In this document: positions 50,051-58,364 of the stretch, piece after piece
How positions within the stretch are numbered: the first letter of the stretch is position 1
Layout of the letters: each line of letters starts with the position of its first letter
Source of the DNA: JBBRYB01 sp038238115
GTDB lineage: Bacteria > Actinomycetota > Actinomycetes > Propionibacteriales > Nocardioidaceae
Assembly: GCA_038238115.1 (NCBI GenBank)
Contig: JBBRYB010000004.1
Coordinates: forward strand, 1 to 64,000
Length of the DNA stretch: 64,000 nucleotides
Direction: 5' to 3'
The notes under the pieces: model-generated
Seen by the model: only the letters and a program-made list of their open reading frames with translations
Told to the model about the DNA's origin: nothing
The model's database searches: none
Translations under genes and position numbers: made by a program

Positions 50051-50084
50051 CCGGGTAACGGGTAAGGCACTCGCCAACGGGTAT
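50051..50084. promoter_or_regulatory. AACGGGTA repeats upstream of the HTH gene
   Basis: AACGGGTAA (50057-50065) and AACGGGTAT (50076-50084) are direct repeats with a 19-bp period, preceded by a related CCGGGTAA (50051-50058). They lie 25-58 bp upstream of the HTH start codon, so they could be its own operator. The remaining gap to 50206 shows no gene. Confidence 0.4.
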
Positions 50085-50206
50085 AGGTCCACCACTGCTC
50101 GAGGGCAGGTTGAGATGTCACCCGGGTGGAGGTTCCCGGCGTAGAGATCGACTGCGCCGGGGGCGCCTCCGCCACAGACCGTCGGGGCGATATAGGCGGC
50201 AGTTAG

Positions 50207-50692
50207 TCAGCCAGTTCGGTTCTCAGCTCTTCGCTCAACCTCATGGCCGGTGGCTTCGTGGTGGGCAGCGGCCCACTCGTTCCGATCGTGCTCGTCAGAG
50301 AAGGGGACCGTGCGCCCTTCGGGGAAACAGCCCTTGCAGACGGCCGTGTAATAGACATACATTCGCGGCTCTTCGACGATCGTCGGCTGTGGCGGTGGGC
50401 CTGGCGGGAACGGACGCCGCCACTCCCACTTGAAATCGGGATGGTCGACGTAGACGAACGAGAGGAACACCAACGTCGTGCAGGGCCACATGTCGCCGCA
50501 CGCCTCACAGCCCGCGGTGCACTCGATGCCCCGGCTCCGCTCGCCGTGCTCGTCGTAGGTGTACGGGGCACGCTGGTGCCAGTCGAGTAGACGGGCCTTC
50601 GTCTCGTACTCGGCAACCTCGCGCGGCGTGGAGGCGGCAGCGCGGTCGTCGTCGAGACGCTGGACGAGGAAGTTCCAGATGGGGTCGCTCAT
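50207..50692 (-). CDS. DUF6221-family protein
   Basis: This 161-aa protein matches what I know of DUF6221: an N-terminal helix VQRLDDDRAAASTPREVAEY, then KARLLDWHQ, CEACGDMWPCTTLVFLSFVY and VDHPDFKWEW. The family is frequent in actinobacterial prophages and integrative elements, with no known function. Its ATG is 3 nt after the preceding stop, so it belongs to a three-gene operon with the next two entries. Confidence 0.75.
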   Translation of the reverse strand: MSDPIWNFLVQRLDDDRAAASTPREVAEYETKARLLDWHQRAPYTYDEHGERSRGIECTAGCEACGDMWPCTTLVFLSFVYVDHPDFKWEWRRPFPPGPPPQPTIVEEPRMYVYYTAVCKGCFPEGRTVPFSDEHDRNEWAAAHHEATGHEVERRAENRTG

Positions 50693-50695
50693 GCG

Positions 50696-50962
50696 TCAGT
50701 GTTGCAGCCGTGGAGGCTCCCCGCCCGCCCCTGCGTACTGCTCGGCTGCCTCCACCGCGAACCATTCGCTGTAGCCGGCGTTCGGCAGGCCGAGGTCTCT
50801 GCGCTCGAGGTCGCGTCCGAGCAGCACGAGCTGACGATTGCCAGCCCGTCGTTGCTCGATCCTGGCCCGAACCGGAGGAAGGTTGACCCACACACCACGC
50901 ACAGCGCCGAATGCGGTGTAGAAGTCGTCTGCTAGCGCGTCGAGCACCCGCGGCGCCTTCAC
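50696..50962 (-). CDS. Hypothetical protein between DUF6907 and DUF6221 genes
   Basis: This 88-aa soluble protein starts KAPRVLDALADDFYTAFGAV with a C-terminal SEWFAVEAAEQYAGAGGEPP. No family was recognised. GTG 50962 overlaps the stop of the DUF6907 gene as GTGA, which supports it as real and coupled. Confidence 0.55.
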   Translation of the reverse strand: MKAPRVLDALADDFYTAFGAVRGVWVNLPPVRARIEQRRAGNRQLVLLGRDLERRDLGLPNAGYSEWFAVEAAEQYAGAGGEPPRLQH

Positions 50963-51399
50963 CGCTCGGCTCCCTCGACCTCGTCGCGGAGTTCCACCAG
51001 CAGGTCGGCGATCTTGCGCGTCGACGCGGGGCTCTGGGCGCGGAACGTGCCGCGCACCTTACCGCTGGTGTCCCTAACGACGACGCTGCCGTCCTCCACG
51101 GCGACGTGGGCCTGGGGAAGTTGCTCCGCCTGGTCGCACTTGGTGAGGATCGTCTCAGCGAGCTTGCGGGCGTCAGCGACCGAGGTCAGACCGTCGCCGG
51201 GTGCACTGAGGTAGAGCAGCTCGTGGTCGCTGCGGCTGGGGTCCAGCACGATCGCCACCTCGAACTGCAGGTCAGTGCTCGTGACCGGGTCGGGCGTCCA
51301 GTGGACCGGCGCTGACTCGTGGGCGATGTTGTCGGGCTGGTCGTGGTCCTGGACGCACCACGACGGGCACGGAGTCGCCTCTGAAAGGATGCTGCGCAT
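50959..51399 (-). CDS. DUF6907-family protein
   Basis: This 146-aa protein has an N-terminal metal-binding-like CPSWCVQDHDQPDNIAHESA, the signature I associate with DUF6907, followed by an alpha-beta domain with LTSVADARKLAETILTKCDQ. The family is common in actinobacterial mobile elements and unstudied. GAGGA lies 6 nt before ATG 51399. It is the rightmost gene of the element, first of a DUF6907-hypothetical-DUF6221 operon. Confidence 0.7.
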   Translation of the reverse strand: MRSILSEATPCPSWCVQDHDQPDNIAHESAPVHWTPDPVTSTDLQFEVAIVLDPSRSDHELLYLSAPGDGLTSVADARKLAETILTKCDQAEQLPQAHVAVEDGSVVVRDTSGKVRGTFRAQSPASTRKIADLLVELRDEVEGAER

Positions 51400-51547
51400 G
51401 GTGTTTCCTCTCTGTGAAGGGGATTCGCCTAGGCCCTGCTCGACGCTCCTACGTCGGGTGGGGCCGCTTTGTGTAGGTGATCATGCCCCCGGACGCCGCC
51501 TGTTGTCCACGGTTCGAGCGAATCCGGCCTCGACGCGAGCGAGACTC

Positions 51548-51566
51548 ATGTAGCGCTGATGTAGCA
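51548..51566. other. Right attachment site core (attR)
   Basis: This is an exact copy of the 19-bp core at 35034. The 148 bp between the DUF6907 start and this site (51400-51547) hold no gene and may contain integrase arm sites. Bases 51546-51547 (TC) before the core would complete a TGA stop for the integrase in the circular form. From 51567 to 51731 no gene is seen. Confidence 0.85.
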
Positions 51567-51731
51567 GAGCAACAAAAAATGACCGTAAGGGTTGGGCACT
51601 ACTGACAGCGATACACGGAGGTCACCTCGCGTGTCGCGTGCATCGTCGCAGGTCAGCGTCCTGCCGTGGTCAGTTGATCAACTTCTAGACTCGGGGGGCC
51701 CGCCGTCAGCCACCGGCCCTGGTGCAGCGTG

Positions 51732-52022
51732 TCAGACCGGGCTCTGCCTGATGCGGTCGTCGTCGTGCGAGCCGGCGCTGTTGGAGCCGACCTTGGACGT
51801 GACAGCGCCGGTCGCCTGCCGGGCCGCGTCGCTCAGTTTCTCGCCGACGACCGGGGCCTTCTCGCGGGCCATGTCCTGGGCATCGCGGCTCGCCTGCTGC
51901 ACGCGAGGATTGGACCAGATGCGCTGAGCCTGGGCGGCGATCTGGTCATAGCGGTCGCGGCCGGCTCGGGCGCCGAGCACATAACCGGCAGCACCGGCGG
52001 CGAGAAGGGCGAGCTTGCTCAT
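51732..52022 (-). CDS. YtxH-like small protein
   Basis: This 96-aa protein has a short N-terminal hydrophobic segment with glycine zipper features (LALLAAGAAGYVLGARAGRD), then an amphipathic helical region (YDQIAAQAQRIWSNPRVQQA) and a charged tail. It fits the YtxH/DUF-type envelope- or stress-associated proteins of Gram-positives; function unknown. It is the first host gene right of the element, and before integration it would have faced lpd convergently. Confidence 0.7.
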   Translation of the reverse strand: MSKLALLAAGAAGYVLGARAGRDRYDQIAAQAQRIWSNPRVQQASRDAQDMAREKAPVVGEKLSDAARQATGAVTSKVGSNSAGSHDDDRIRQSPV

Positions 52023-52209
52023 GTGAAGATCTCCTTGGGTGAGGCACGCGGCTGCTGGGTCGCATACGCTTTCGCGGCTGTGCCCAATGTCAGCGTGGCC
52101 AAACCTCGAGACGTCGCTTCCTCGTGGCCCACTGTGGCCTCCGCGACCGATGCGGGAACCACCGGCGGCTGAGACCCCACGACACATGAGGGCATACTCA
52201 GGAGGTGAC

Positions 52210-53205
52210 ATGGACGCGGAGGTCGTGGTCATCGGGGATGTGAACCCTGACCTTGTGTTGCACGGAGACGTCGTCCCCCGCTTCGGCCAGGCCGAGCAGC
52301 TCATCGACGCCGCAGAGCTCATGCTCGGCGGCTCGGGCGCCATCGTCGCCGCTGGCCTGGCTCGCCTCGGTCACTCGGTTGCGCTCATCGCCGCCGTGGG
52401 TGACGACTCCTTCGCCTCGATGTGCTTGGACCTGCTGGCTGAGCGTGGTGTGAGGGTGGACGGAGTCGTCCGTCGCCGCGACTCCTCGACCGGGCTCTCG
52501 GTCGTGCTCAGCCATGGCGAGCGAGCCCTGCTGACGTATCCGGGCGCCATCGCCACCCTCGGCCCCGGTGACCTCGACCCCAGCGTGCTGGTCGGTGCCA
52601 AGCATGTGCACTCCGCATCCTTCTACCTGACGCCCTTGCTCCACGAGACTCTGCCGACTGTCCTCGCTCAACTTCGACAAGCGGGCACCGTGGTCTCGGT
52701 CGACACCAATGACGACCCGGGGCGCAGATGGGCCGATCTGGGTGAGCTGCTCGCCGCCGCAGATGTCGCGCTTCCCAACGAGGCCGAAGTCGTGAGGTGG
52801 TCTGAGGCACTCGCCGCGCCCGGCGGCCATGACGCCGCATGGCGCTCCGCTGCCCATCAGATCGGCTGCTTCATCCCCACCGTCGTCGTCAAGACAGGTG
52901 CTCACGGAGGCACCTGCGTCAGGCGCGGCGCCAGTGACGTCAGCTGTGCTCCACCCGACGGCGTCGAGCCGCTCGACAGCACGGGAGCAGGTGACTCCTT
53001 CGACGCAGCATGGATCTCGGCAACCTTGCGCGGGTTAGCGCCCGAGATCGCCCTACGGTGGGCCGTGACCGCCGGTTCCCTCTCGACGCGGGCCGCGGGA
53101 GGGACCGCCGCTCAGCCCACCCTGCCTGAGCTCACCGCCGCGCTCGAGACAGTGGGCTCGAAGCAGCGAAGCGGTGAGCGGCCGTCAGGCGGGACCTCCG
53201 CGTAG
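52210..53205 (+). CDS. PfkB-family carbohydrate kinase
   Basis: This 331-aa ribokinase-fold enzyme shows VVVIGDVNPDLVLHGDVVPR, the GGSGAIVAAGLARLG N-terminal signature, and the C-terminal DSTGAGDSFDAAWISA with the catalytic Asp and anion hole. The substrate could be a sugar or a nucleoside; sequence alone does not decide. ATG 52210 has a near-perfect AGGAGG 5 nt upstream. The next 279 bp hold no supported gene. Confidence 0.9.
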   Translation: MDAEVVVIGDVNPDLVLHGDVVPRFGQAEQLIDAAELMLGGSGAIVAAGLARLGHSVALIAAVGDDSFASMCLDLLAERGVRVDGVVRRRDSSTGLSVVLSHGERALLTYPGAIATLGPGDLDPSVLVGAKHVHSASFYLTPLLHETLPTVLAQLRQAGTVVSVDTNDDPGRRWADLGELLAAADVALPNEAEVVRWSEALAAPGGHDAAWRSAAHQIGCFIPTVVVKTGAHGGTCVRRGASDVSCAPPDGVEPLDSTGAGDSFDAAWISATLRGLAPEIALRWAVTAGSLSTRAAGGTAAQPTLPELTAALETVGSKQRSGERPSGGTSA

Positions 53206-53484
53206 CGCCCACCTGGCCGGGAAGTGGAACGACAGCGGGGCTGCTGTGACCCTCTCGGTCCACGGATCGCACCCCGAAGGTGTTGTTGTCCTTCGAAAAG
53301 GCTGATCGTTGCACTCGTCGTGTTGCCGAACGGGATGACGTGGGGTCCAGCACGGCTGGATGGTGGGTCGCGACACGACCTCATACCCCGCTGAGATCCT
53401 GGGCCGGGACCGGCGAGCTCTGCCACCTCCCGCAGACCCACGAGTAGAAGAGGTATCGTGCAGAGCCGGGAATAGAGAGGTGTC

Positions 53485-54819
53485 GTGCTGCGGGTAGCCA
53501 TCATCGGTTCGGGCCCGGCGGGCATCTATGCGGCAGAGGCGCTGGCTCGCCAGGGCGACATCGCTGTAGACGTCCTGGACCGGTTGCCCTGCCCGTTCGG
53601 CCTCGTCCGCTACGGCGTGGCCCCCGACCATCCGAAGATACGCTCGATCAGCGCGGCGCTGAGCAGCGTGCTCGAGCATCCCGGCGTACGGTTCCTCGGG
53701 AACATCGACGTCGGGGCGGACGTCAGCCTGGACGAGCTGCACTGCTACTACGACGCCATCATCGTTGCCAGCGGGTCAGCGGTCGACCGGCGGCTCGGCA
53801 TTCCGGGAGAGGACCTGCCGGGCAGCTTCTCCGCCACCGAGTTCGTCGCCTGGTACAACGGGCACCCGGACGCGGCCCTCGACGCCTTCACCCTGGACGC
53901 GCACAGTGTCGCCGTGGTCGGCATGGGCAACGTCGCCGTTGACGTCGCCCGCTTGCTCGCCAAACAGGCGGACGATCTGCGATCCACCGACATGCCGGAC
54001 CACGTGCTCGACGTACTCGACAGCAGCCACGTCACGGACATCCACATGATCGGTCGCCGCGGCCCCACTCAGGCGAAGTTCACCACGAAGGAGCTCCGCG
54101 AGCTCGGTGACCTCGCGAACACCGACGTGGTCGTCGACCAGTCGGAGCTGGATGTCGATGAGGAGAGTCGGCGGTCGCCGGACATCAAGCCGGCCGCCCG
54201 ACGCAATCTGGAAGTGCTGCACGGCTGGGCGGCTCGCCCTGTGGACGGCAGGCCCCGTCGCCTGCATGTGCGGTTCTGGTTGCGACCCCTGGAGGTGCTC
54301 GGGGACGAGCGCGTGACCGGTCTGCTGGTGGAGGAGACCCGGCTCGATGAGGCCGGCAACGCCGTCGGTACCGGCCGCACATCCACCATCGACGCACAGA
54401 TGGTGCTGCGTTCGGTCGGCTACCGCGGACAGCCGACACCGGGTCTCCCCTTCGATGAAGACAGCGGGACGGTTCCGAACGCCGCGGGTCGGATCTTGGC
54501 AGCAGGCGAACCAGTGAGCGGCCTGTACGTCGCCGGCTGGATCAAACGTGGGCCTTCCGGAGTGATCGGCACGAACAAGCACGATGCGCGTGAGACGGTG
54601 GCTTCGATGCTTGAGGACGCTCCGAGCCTGCCACGCGCGCCAAAGCGCGACCCGGACGACGTGCTCCACTTCCTGAGGGAGCGTGGAATCAGCCCGGTGA
54701 CCTGGGAAGGCTGGCGAGCGATCGAGCTCGCCGAGAGCGAGTTGGGCCGACAGCGCGGGAGCGAGCGGGCCAGGATCACCCAGCGCGAGGCGCTGCTGCG
54801 AGCTGCCCTCGGCGGGTGA
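53485..54819 (+). CDS. fprA: Ferredoxin/adrenodoxin-NADP+ reductase, FprA type
   Basis: This 444-aa FAD enzyme moves electrons between NADPH and ferredoxin. The FAD motif is VAIIGSGPAGIYAAEALARQ, followed by CPFGLVRYGVAPDHPKIRSI; the NADP fold is VAVVGMGNVAVDVARLLA; the C-terminal FAD contact is VAGWIKRGPSGVIGTNKHDA. It fits the adrenodoxin-reductase-like group that serves P450 systems. GTG 53485 follows AGAGAGG. Confidence 0.95.
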   Translation: MLRVAIIGSGPAGIYAAEALARQGDIAVDVLDRLPCPFGLVRYGVAPDHPKIRSISAALSSVLEHPGVRFLGNIDVGADVSLDELHCYYDAIIVASGSAVDRRLGIPGEDLPGSFSATEFVAWYNGHPDAALDAFTLDAHSVAVVGMGNVAVDVARLLAKQADDLRSTDMPDHVLDVLDSSHVTDIHMIGRRGPTQAKFTTKELRELGDLANTDVVVDQSELDVDEESRRSPDIKPAARRNLEVLHGWAARPVDGRPRRLHVRFWLRPLEVLGDERVTGLLVEETRLDEAGNAVGTGRTSTIDAQMVLRSVGYRGQPTPGLPFDEDSGTVPNAAGRILAAGEPVSGLYVAGWIKRGPSGVIGTNKHDARETVASMLEDAPSLPRAPKRDPDDVLHFLRERGISPVTWEGWRAIELAESELGRQRGSERARITQREALLRAALGG

Positions 54820-54882
54820 CTTCGCCGCTCGGCGTCCCGCTAGTCTGCAGGCATTGACCGAGTCACGACCAAGGAGCATGCG

Positions 54883-55296
54883 ATGACCTCTCGTCTCAAC
54901 CCGTACATCAGCTTCACCGGCAACGCGCGACAAGCCATGGAGTTCTACAAGAGCGTCTTCGGCGGCACCTTGGCACTGAGCACCTTCGGTGAGATGGGCC
55001 AGCAAGACTCCCCGATCGCCGACCTGATCATGCACGGCATGCTCGACACCGACAGCGGACTCACGCTGATGGGCGCCGACTCCCCGCCTGGGACAGAGCT
55101 CACCGCTGGAAACAACATAGCGGTGAGCTTGAGCGGTGACGATGCCGACGAGCTGCGGGGCTACTGGGAGAAGCTGTCCGACGCCGGCACCGTTTCGGTT
55201 CCCTTGGAGAAGCAGATGTGGGGCGACGAGTTCGGCATGTGCGTGGACGAGTTCGGCATCGCGTGGATGGTCAATATCACCCAACCGCAGGTCTGA
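54883..55296 (+). CDS. VOC-family protein, PhnB-like
   Basis: This 137-aa protein has the opening YISFTGNARQAMEFYKSVFG with the F-G-G after it, LSGDDADELRGYWEKLSDAG, and the last strand DEFGMCVDEFGIAWMVNI typical of the PhnB/3-demethylubiquinone-methyltransferase-like VOC group. Function unknown. AAGGAG precedes ATG 54883 by 6 nt. The 405-bp stretch that follows (55297-55701) shows no convincing gene; it ends in the TetR promoter. Confidence 0.9.
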   Translation: MTSRLNPYISFTGNARQAMEFYKSVFGGTLALSTFGEMGQQDSPIADLIMHGMLDTDSGLTLMGADSPPGTELTAGNNIAVSLSGDDADELRGYWEKLSDAGTVSVPLEKQMWGDEFGMCVDEFGIAWMVNITQPQV

Positions 55297-55665
55297 CCCG
55301 CCCTTTCGCACCGACGGGATGAGTCCTCAGGTGGAGGTGGCACGTGGCCGCCACGGTGAGGCGGATGGGGTATGCGGCGGCGTTCGGCAGGCGCCTCATG
55401 TCGTGACGAAATGACAGCCTTGTGGTCGGCGCCTGACTGTCCGGTAGCTACGCCACGGGTAGGGCGAACGAGTGTAGCCGCCGACCAAGGGCTCGTCGGC
55501 GTCATGAGTCGCCACGTCGACGCCATTCGCCGCGACGGTCGTCGCGCCATTCACGACCAGTGAGGTCTTTGCGATGCTGCCCGCTGCTCATGGGGTCGAA
55601 CGCCCGGGCTTGGCGCGAGCGCCGAACCGTCGCTACGTCGTCGACTACCGGTAGCGGAGGTCTGC

Positions 55666-55696
55666 TTGACACCGACGGCTTATGAGTGAACACTCA
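55666..55696 (+). promoter_or_regulatory. tetR promoter with overlapping operator
   Basis: TTGACA (55666-55671) and AACACT (55689-55694) form a -35/-10 pair with 17-bp spacing, and 7 nt later comes ATG 55702, so the mRNA may be leaderless. A dyad TGAGTG-AA-CACTCA (55683-55696) overlaps the -10, which is where an autorepressor would bind. A half-site, TCACTCAC, recurs near 56289-56296 upstream of the MFS gene. Confidence 0.7.
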
Positions 55697-55701
55697 CTAC
55701 T

Positions 55702-56259
55702 ATGAATGCGGCAGCGCCTCGGCAGACCGCGGACGAGCGGCGGGTAGCGGTGCTCGACGCGGCCACCCACGAGTTCGGCTTGCGGGGGCTGCACGGCGCG
55801 TCCACGGATGACATCGCTCGCGCTGCCGGCATTTCTCAGCCGTACCTTTTCCGGCTCTTCGGCTCGAAGAAGGAGCTCTATCTCGCCGCATGTCAGCGCT
55901 GTACCGACGACCTCTACACAGTGTTCGCACGCGCCGCAGAGGGGAAGGGGGGACAGGAAGCGTTGCATGCGATGGGCGAGGCGTACGGCCAGATCGTGCA
56001 GGATCACGACCGGTTGATGCTCATGCTCAAGTCCTGGACCTCGTCCGACGACCCAGACATCGCTCACGTCACGCGCAGCGGCTGGCGTAATCTCGTCGAC
56101 CTCGCCGAACAGAGCTCGGGCGAGCCCGCTTCGGCTGTCAGCCGCTTCTTCGCCAACGGAATGCTCATCACGATCTTCATGTCACTGAACCTGGTCGAGG
56201 ACCCTGAGCCCTGGGCCACTCGCCTGCTCGAGGCGTGCAAGGAAAGCCTGACTGCATAG
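55702..56259 (+). CDS. TetR-family transcriptional regulator
   Basis: This 185-aa protein has an N-terminal HTH with VAVLDAATHEFGLRGLHGAS, TDDIARAAGISQPYLFRLFG and SKKELYLAAC; the ligand-binding helical domain follows. It probably represses itself and the downstream efflux gene (62 bp away on the same strand) through the TGAGTG dyad; inducer unknown. Confidence 0.93.
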   Translation: MNAAAPRQTADERRVAVLDAATHEFGLRGLHGASTDDIARAAGISQPYLFRLFGSKKELYLAACQRCTDDLYTVFARAAEGKGGQEALHAMGEAYGQIVQDHDRLMLMLKSWTSSDDPDIAHVTRSGWRNLVDLAEQSSGEPASAVSRFFANGMLITIFMSLNLVEDPEPWATRLLEACKESLTA

Positions 56260-56321
56260 TTCTTTTTTTGTCCACTTTTTAAAAGTAATCACTCACTATC
56301 AACACATGAGGAGGAGTACAG

Positions 56322-57722
56322 ATGAGAAACCGCACGGTGTGGACGTTCATCATCACCTCGGTCGCCCTGTTCATGGTCACGCTCGACAACCTCGTCGTGA
56401 CGACCGCGATTCCGGTGATCCGCCAAGATCTCGGCGCATCCCTGGAAAGCCTGGAATGGACGGTCAATGCCTACACCCTCACCTTCGCCGTGCTCCTGCT
56501 GACCGGTGCGGCCCTCGGCGATCGCTTCGGCCGCAGGCGCCTGTTCGTCATCGGGGTATGCGCCTTCGCGGCAGGCTCCGTCGCGGCTGCGCTGGCACCA
56601 TCGATCGACCTGCTCAACCTCGCCCGTGCCGTGCAGGGGCTCGGTGGCGCCATCGTCATGCCGCTGACCCTTACGATCTTGAGCGCGGCGGTTCCCGCCG
56701 ACAGGAGGGGCCTCGCGCTGGGCGCTTGGGGAGGTATCAGCGGGCTCGCGGTCGCGCTCGGCCCGGTCGTGGGCGGCGCCGTCGTCGAAGGCTTCTCGTG
56801 GCAGTGGATCTTCTGGCTGAACGTCCCGATCGGAGCCGTCTTGGTACCCCTCGGGCTGTCCCGCTTGACCGAGAGCTACGGCCCCGCCGGCAAGCTCGAC
56901 CTGACCGGACTCGGTCTCTCCAGCGCAGGCCTGTTCGGCATCGTCTGGGGGCTCGTGCGTGGCAACGCACAAGGTTGGGCCAGCACTGAGATCGTCGCCG
57001 CGCTGGCTGCCGGCGCAGTCCTGCTGGCTGCGTTCGTCGCATGGGAGCTACAGGCTGAGAACCCGATGCTGCCGATCCGATTCTTCAAGAACGCCGCGTT
57101 CACGCTGGCGAACGCAGCGTCGATGTTCATGTTCTTCGGGATGTTCGGCTCGGTGTTCTTGCTGTCGCAGTTCTTCCAGACGGTGCAAGGGTATTCGCCG
57201 CTGGGCTCCGGCCTGCGCATCCTGCCCTGGACCATCGCACCGATGTTCATCGCGCCGCTCGCGGGTGCGCTATCGGACAAGATCGGTGGCAAGACGCTGA
57301 TCGGTCTCGGTCTGTCGCTGCAGGCCGCGGGACTGGCCTGGATCGGCCTCATCACCACGTCGACCATCGCATACGGCGCATTCGTGGGCCCGTTCATCTT
57401 GGCCGGTGTTGGGATGGGTCTCTTCTTCGCGCCGGTGGCGAATGTGGTGCTCTCCGCTGTGCACCCCACCGAGGAGGGCAAGGCCTCGGGCGCTAACAAC
57501 GCGATACGCGAACTGGGCGGCGTATTCGGTGTCGCCGTGCTGGCCTCTGTCTTCGCGCGAGTCGGCGGATACCAAAGCGGACAGGCCTTCGTCGACGGCA
57601 TGAACCCAGCCATCCTGGTTGGCGCGGGTCTGGTGGCACTCGGTGCGGTCGCCGCATTCGCGATCCCGAGCCGCCGAACGCAAGAGGACGAAACCGTCCA
57701 ACCGGAACTGGTGGCGGTCTAG
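56322..57722 (+). CDS. MFS drug transporter, DHA2 (EmrB/QacA) type
   Basis: This 466-aa membrane transporter has about 14 transmembrane segments. Family motif A is GDRFGRRRLFVIG, the DHA2 motif near the N-terminus is LDNLVVTTAIPVIRQDLGAS, and motif C is GPVVGGAVVEGFSWQWIFWL. It probably expels a toxic compound in exchange for protons. ATG 56322 follows AGGAGGAG by 5 nt. It is paired with the TetR gene upstream. Confidence 0.94.
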   Translation: MRNRTVWTFIITSVALFMVTLDNLVVTTAIPVIRQDLGASLESLEWTVNAYTLTFAVLLLTGAALGDRFGRRRLFVIGVCAFAAGSVAAALAPSIDLLNLARAVQGLGGAIVMPLTLTILSAAVPADRRGLALGAWGGISGLAVALGPVVGGAVVEGFSWQWIFWLNVPIGAVLVPLGLSRLTESYGPAGKLDLTGLGLSSAGLFGIVWGLVRGNAQGWASTEIVAALAAGAVLLAAFVAWELQAENPMLPIRFFKNAAFTLANAASMFMFFGMFGSVFLLSQFFQTVQGYSPLGSGLRILPWTIAPMFIAPLAGALSDKIGGKTLIGLGLSLQAAGLAWIGLITTSTIAYGAFVGPFILAGVGMGLFFAPVANVVLSAVHPTEEGKASGANNAIRELGGVFGVAVLASVFARVGGYQSGQAFVDGMNPAILVGAGLVALGAVAAFAIPSRRTQEDETVQPELVAV

Positions 57723-57812
57723 CTGCACGTGCCGCCTGGCGGCGGGTGGCTTGCGTGATCGAGCCGGCTGAGGCGATTGGTACGGTGCTCTCGTGACAGA
57801 AATGACCAAGTT

Positions 57813-58238
57813 GTGAGCGGTCTGCCGCGTGAACTGCGGGACTTGATCGCGTCCGGCCCCATGGCTCACCTGAGCACCATCAACGCCGACGGGAGCCCCC
57901 AGGTCACCGTCATCTGGATCGGGCTGGACGGTGATGATCTGGTCAGCGGTCATCTGTCTCGGCTCACGAAGCTGCGCAACATCGAGCGGGACCCGCGGGT
58001 TGTGTTGTCCTTCGATGCGCCGCGGGTACCCGGCGTCTTCTTGAACGAGTACGCCGCGCTGCGGGCGCAGGCCGCCGTTCAGCCGAGCGACGACGCGTGG
58101 AATTTGCTCAACCGCTTGGCAAAGGTCTATCTGTCCCCTGATGCCGAGTTTCCGGCGCCGAAGGGACCCGGCTACGTCGTGCGCTACTCCGTCGAGCGCA
58201 TCGGCGGCGTCGGCCCCTGGCGGCCGCCCTCGCCCTGA
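57813..58238 (+). CDS. PPOX-class (pyridoxamine 5'-phosphate oxidase-like) F420-dependent protein
   Basis: This 141-aa split-barrel protein shows GPMAHLSTINADGSPQVTVI, then SGHLSRLTKLRNIERDPRVV, the pattern of the actinobacterial PPOX group that binds F420 or FMN (KLRNIERDPRV aligns with the cofactor phosphate site). Substrate unknown. GTG 57813 is the likely start; frames open further upstream lack conservation. Confidence 0.85.
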   Translation: MSGLPRELRDLIASGPMAHLSTINADGSPQVTVIWIGLDGDDLVSGHLSRLTKLRNIERDPRVVLSFDAPRVPGVFLNEYAALRAQAAVQPSDDAWNLLNRLAKVYLSPDAEFPAPKGPGYVVRYSVERIGGVGPWRPPSP

Positions 58239-58364
58239 CGGTGGGTATCGACAGGGAGACTGCCGCCGGGCGGGACTTCAAGCGTCCGGATGGGGCCGCA
58301 GTCTCGCGCATGCAGTCCGCCGGGGAAGAGCCGCCTCATCGGTGTTGTTGTCGTGCGCATGAGC

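Larger units (their letters stand above)
35034..51566. mobile_element. Integrated 16.5-kb phage-satellite-like element (phiRv1-type left half)
   Basis: The element is flanked by a perfect 19-bp direct repeat (35034-35052 and 51548-51566), with a tyrosine integrase gene abutting the left copy. The xis - DUF2742 - DUF3631 order matches mycobacterial phiRv1/phiRv2-type elements. Only one structural phage gene, a tape measure protein, is present; terminase, portal, capsid, tail tube, holin and conjugation (FtsK/TraB) genes are not seen. Cargo genes fill the right third. Base composition is more variable than in the flanking genes. It may be a satellite or a deleted prophage. Confidence 0.85.

Noticed and set aside
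35034..51566. Interpretation as an actinomycete conjugative element (AICE)
   Set aside because: No FtsK/TraB-type translocase, Spd proteins or relaxase are encoded, whereas phage-type genes are.
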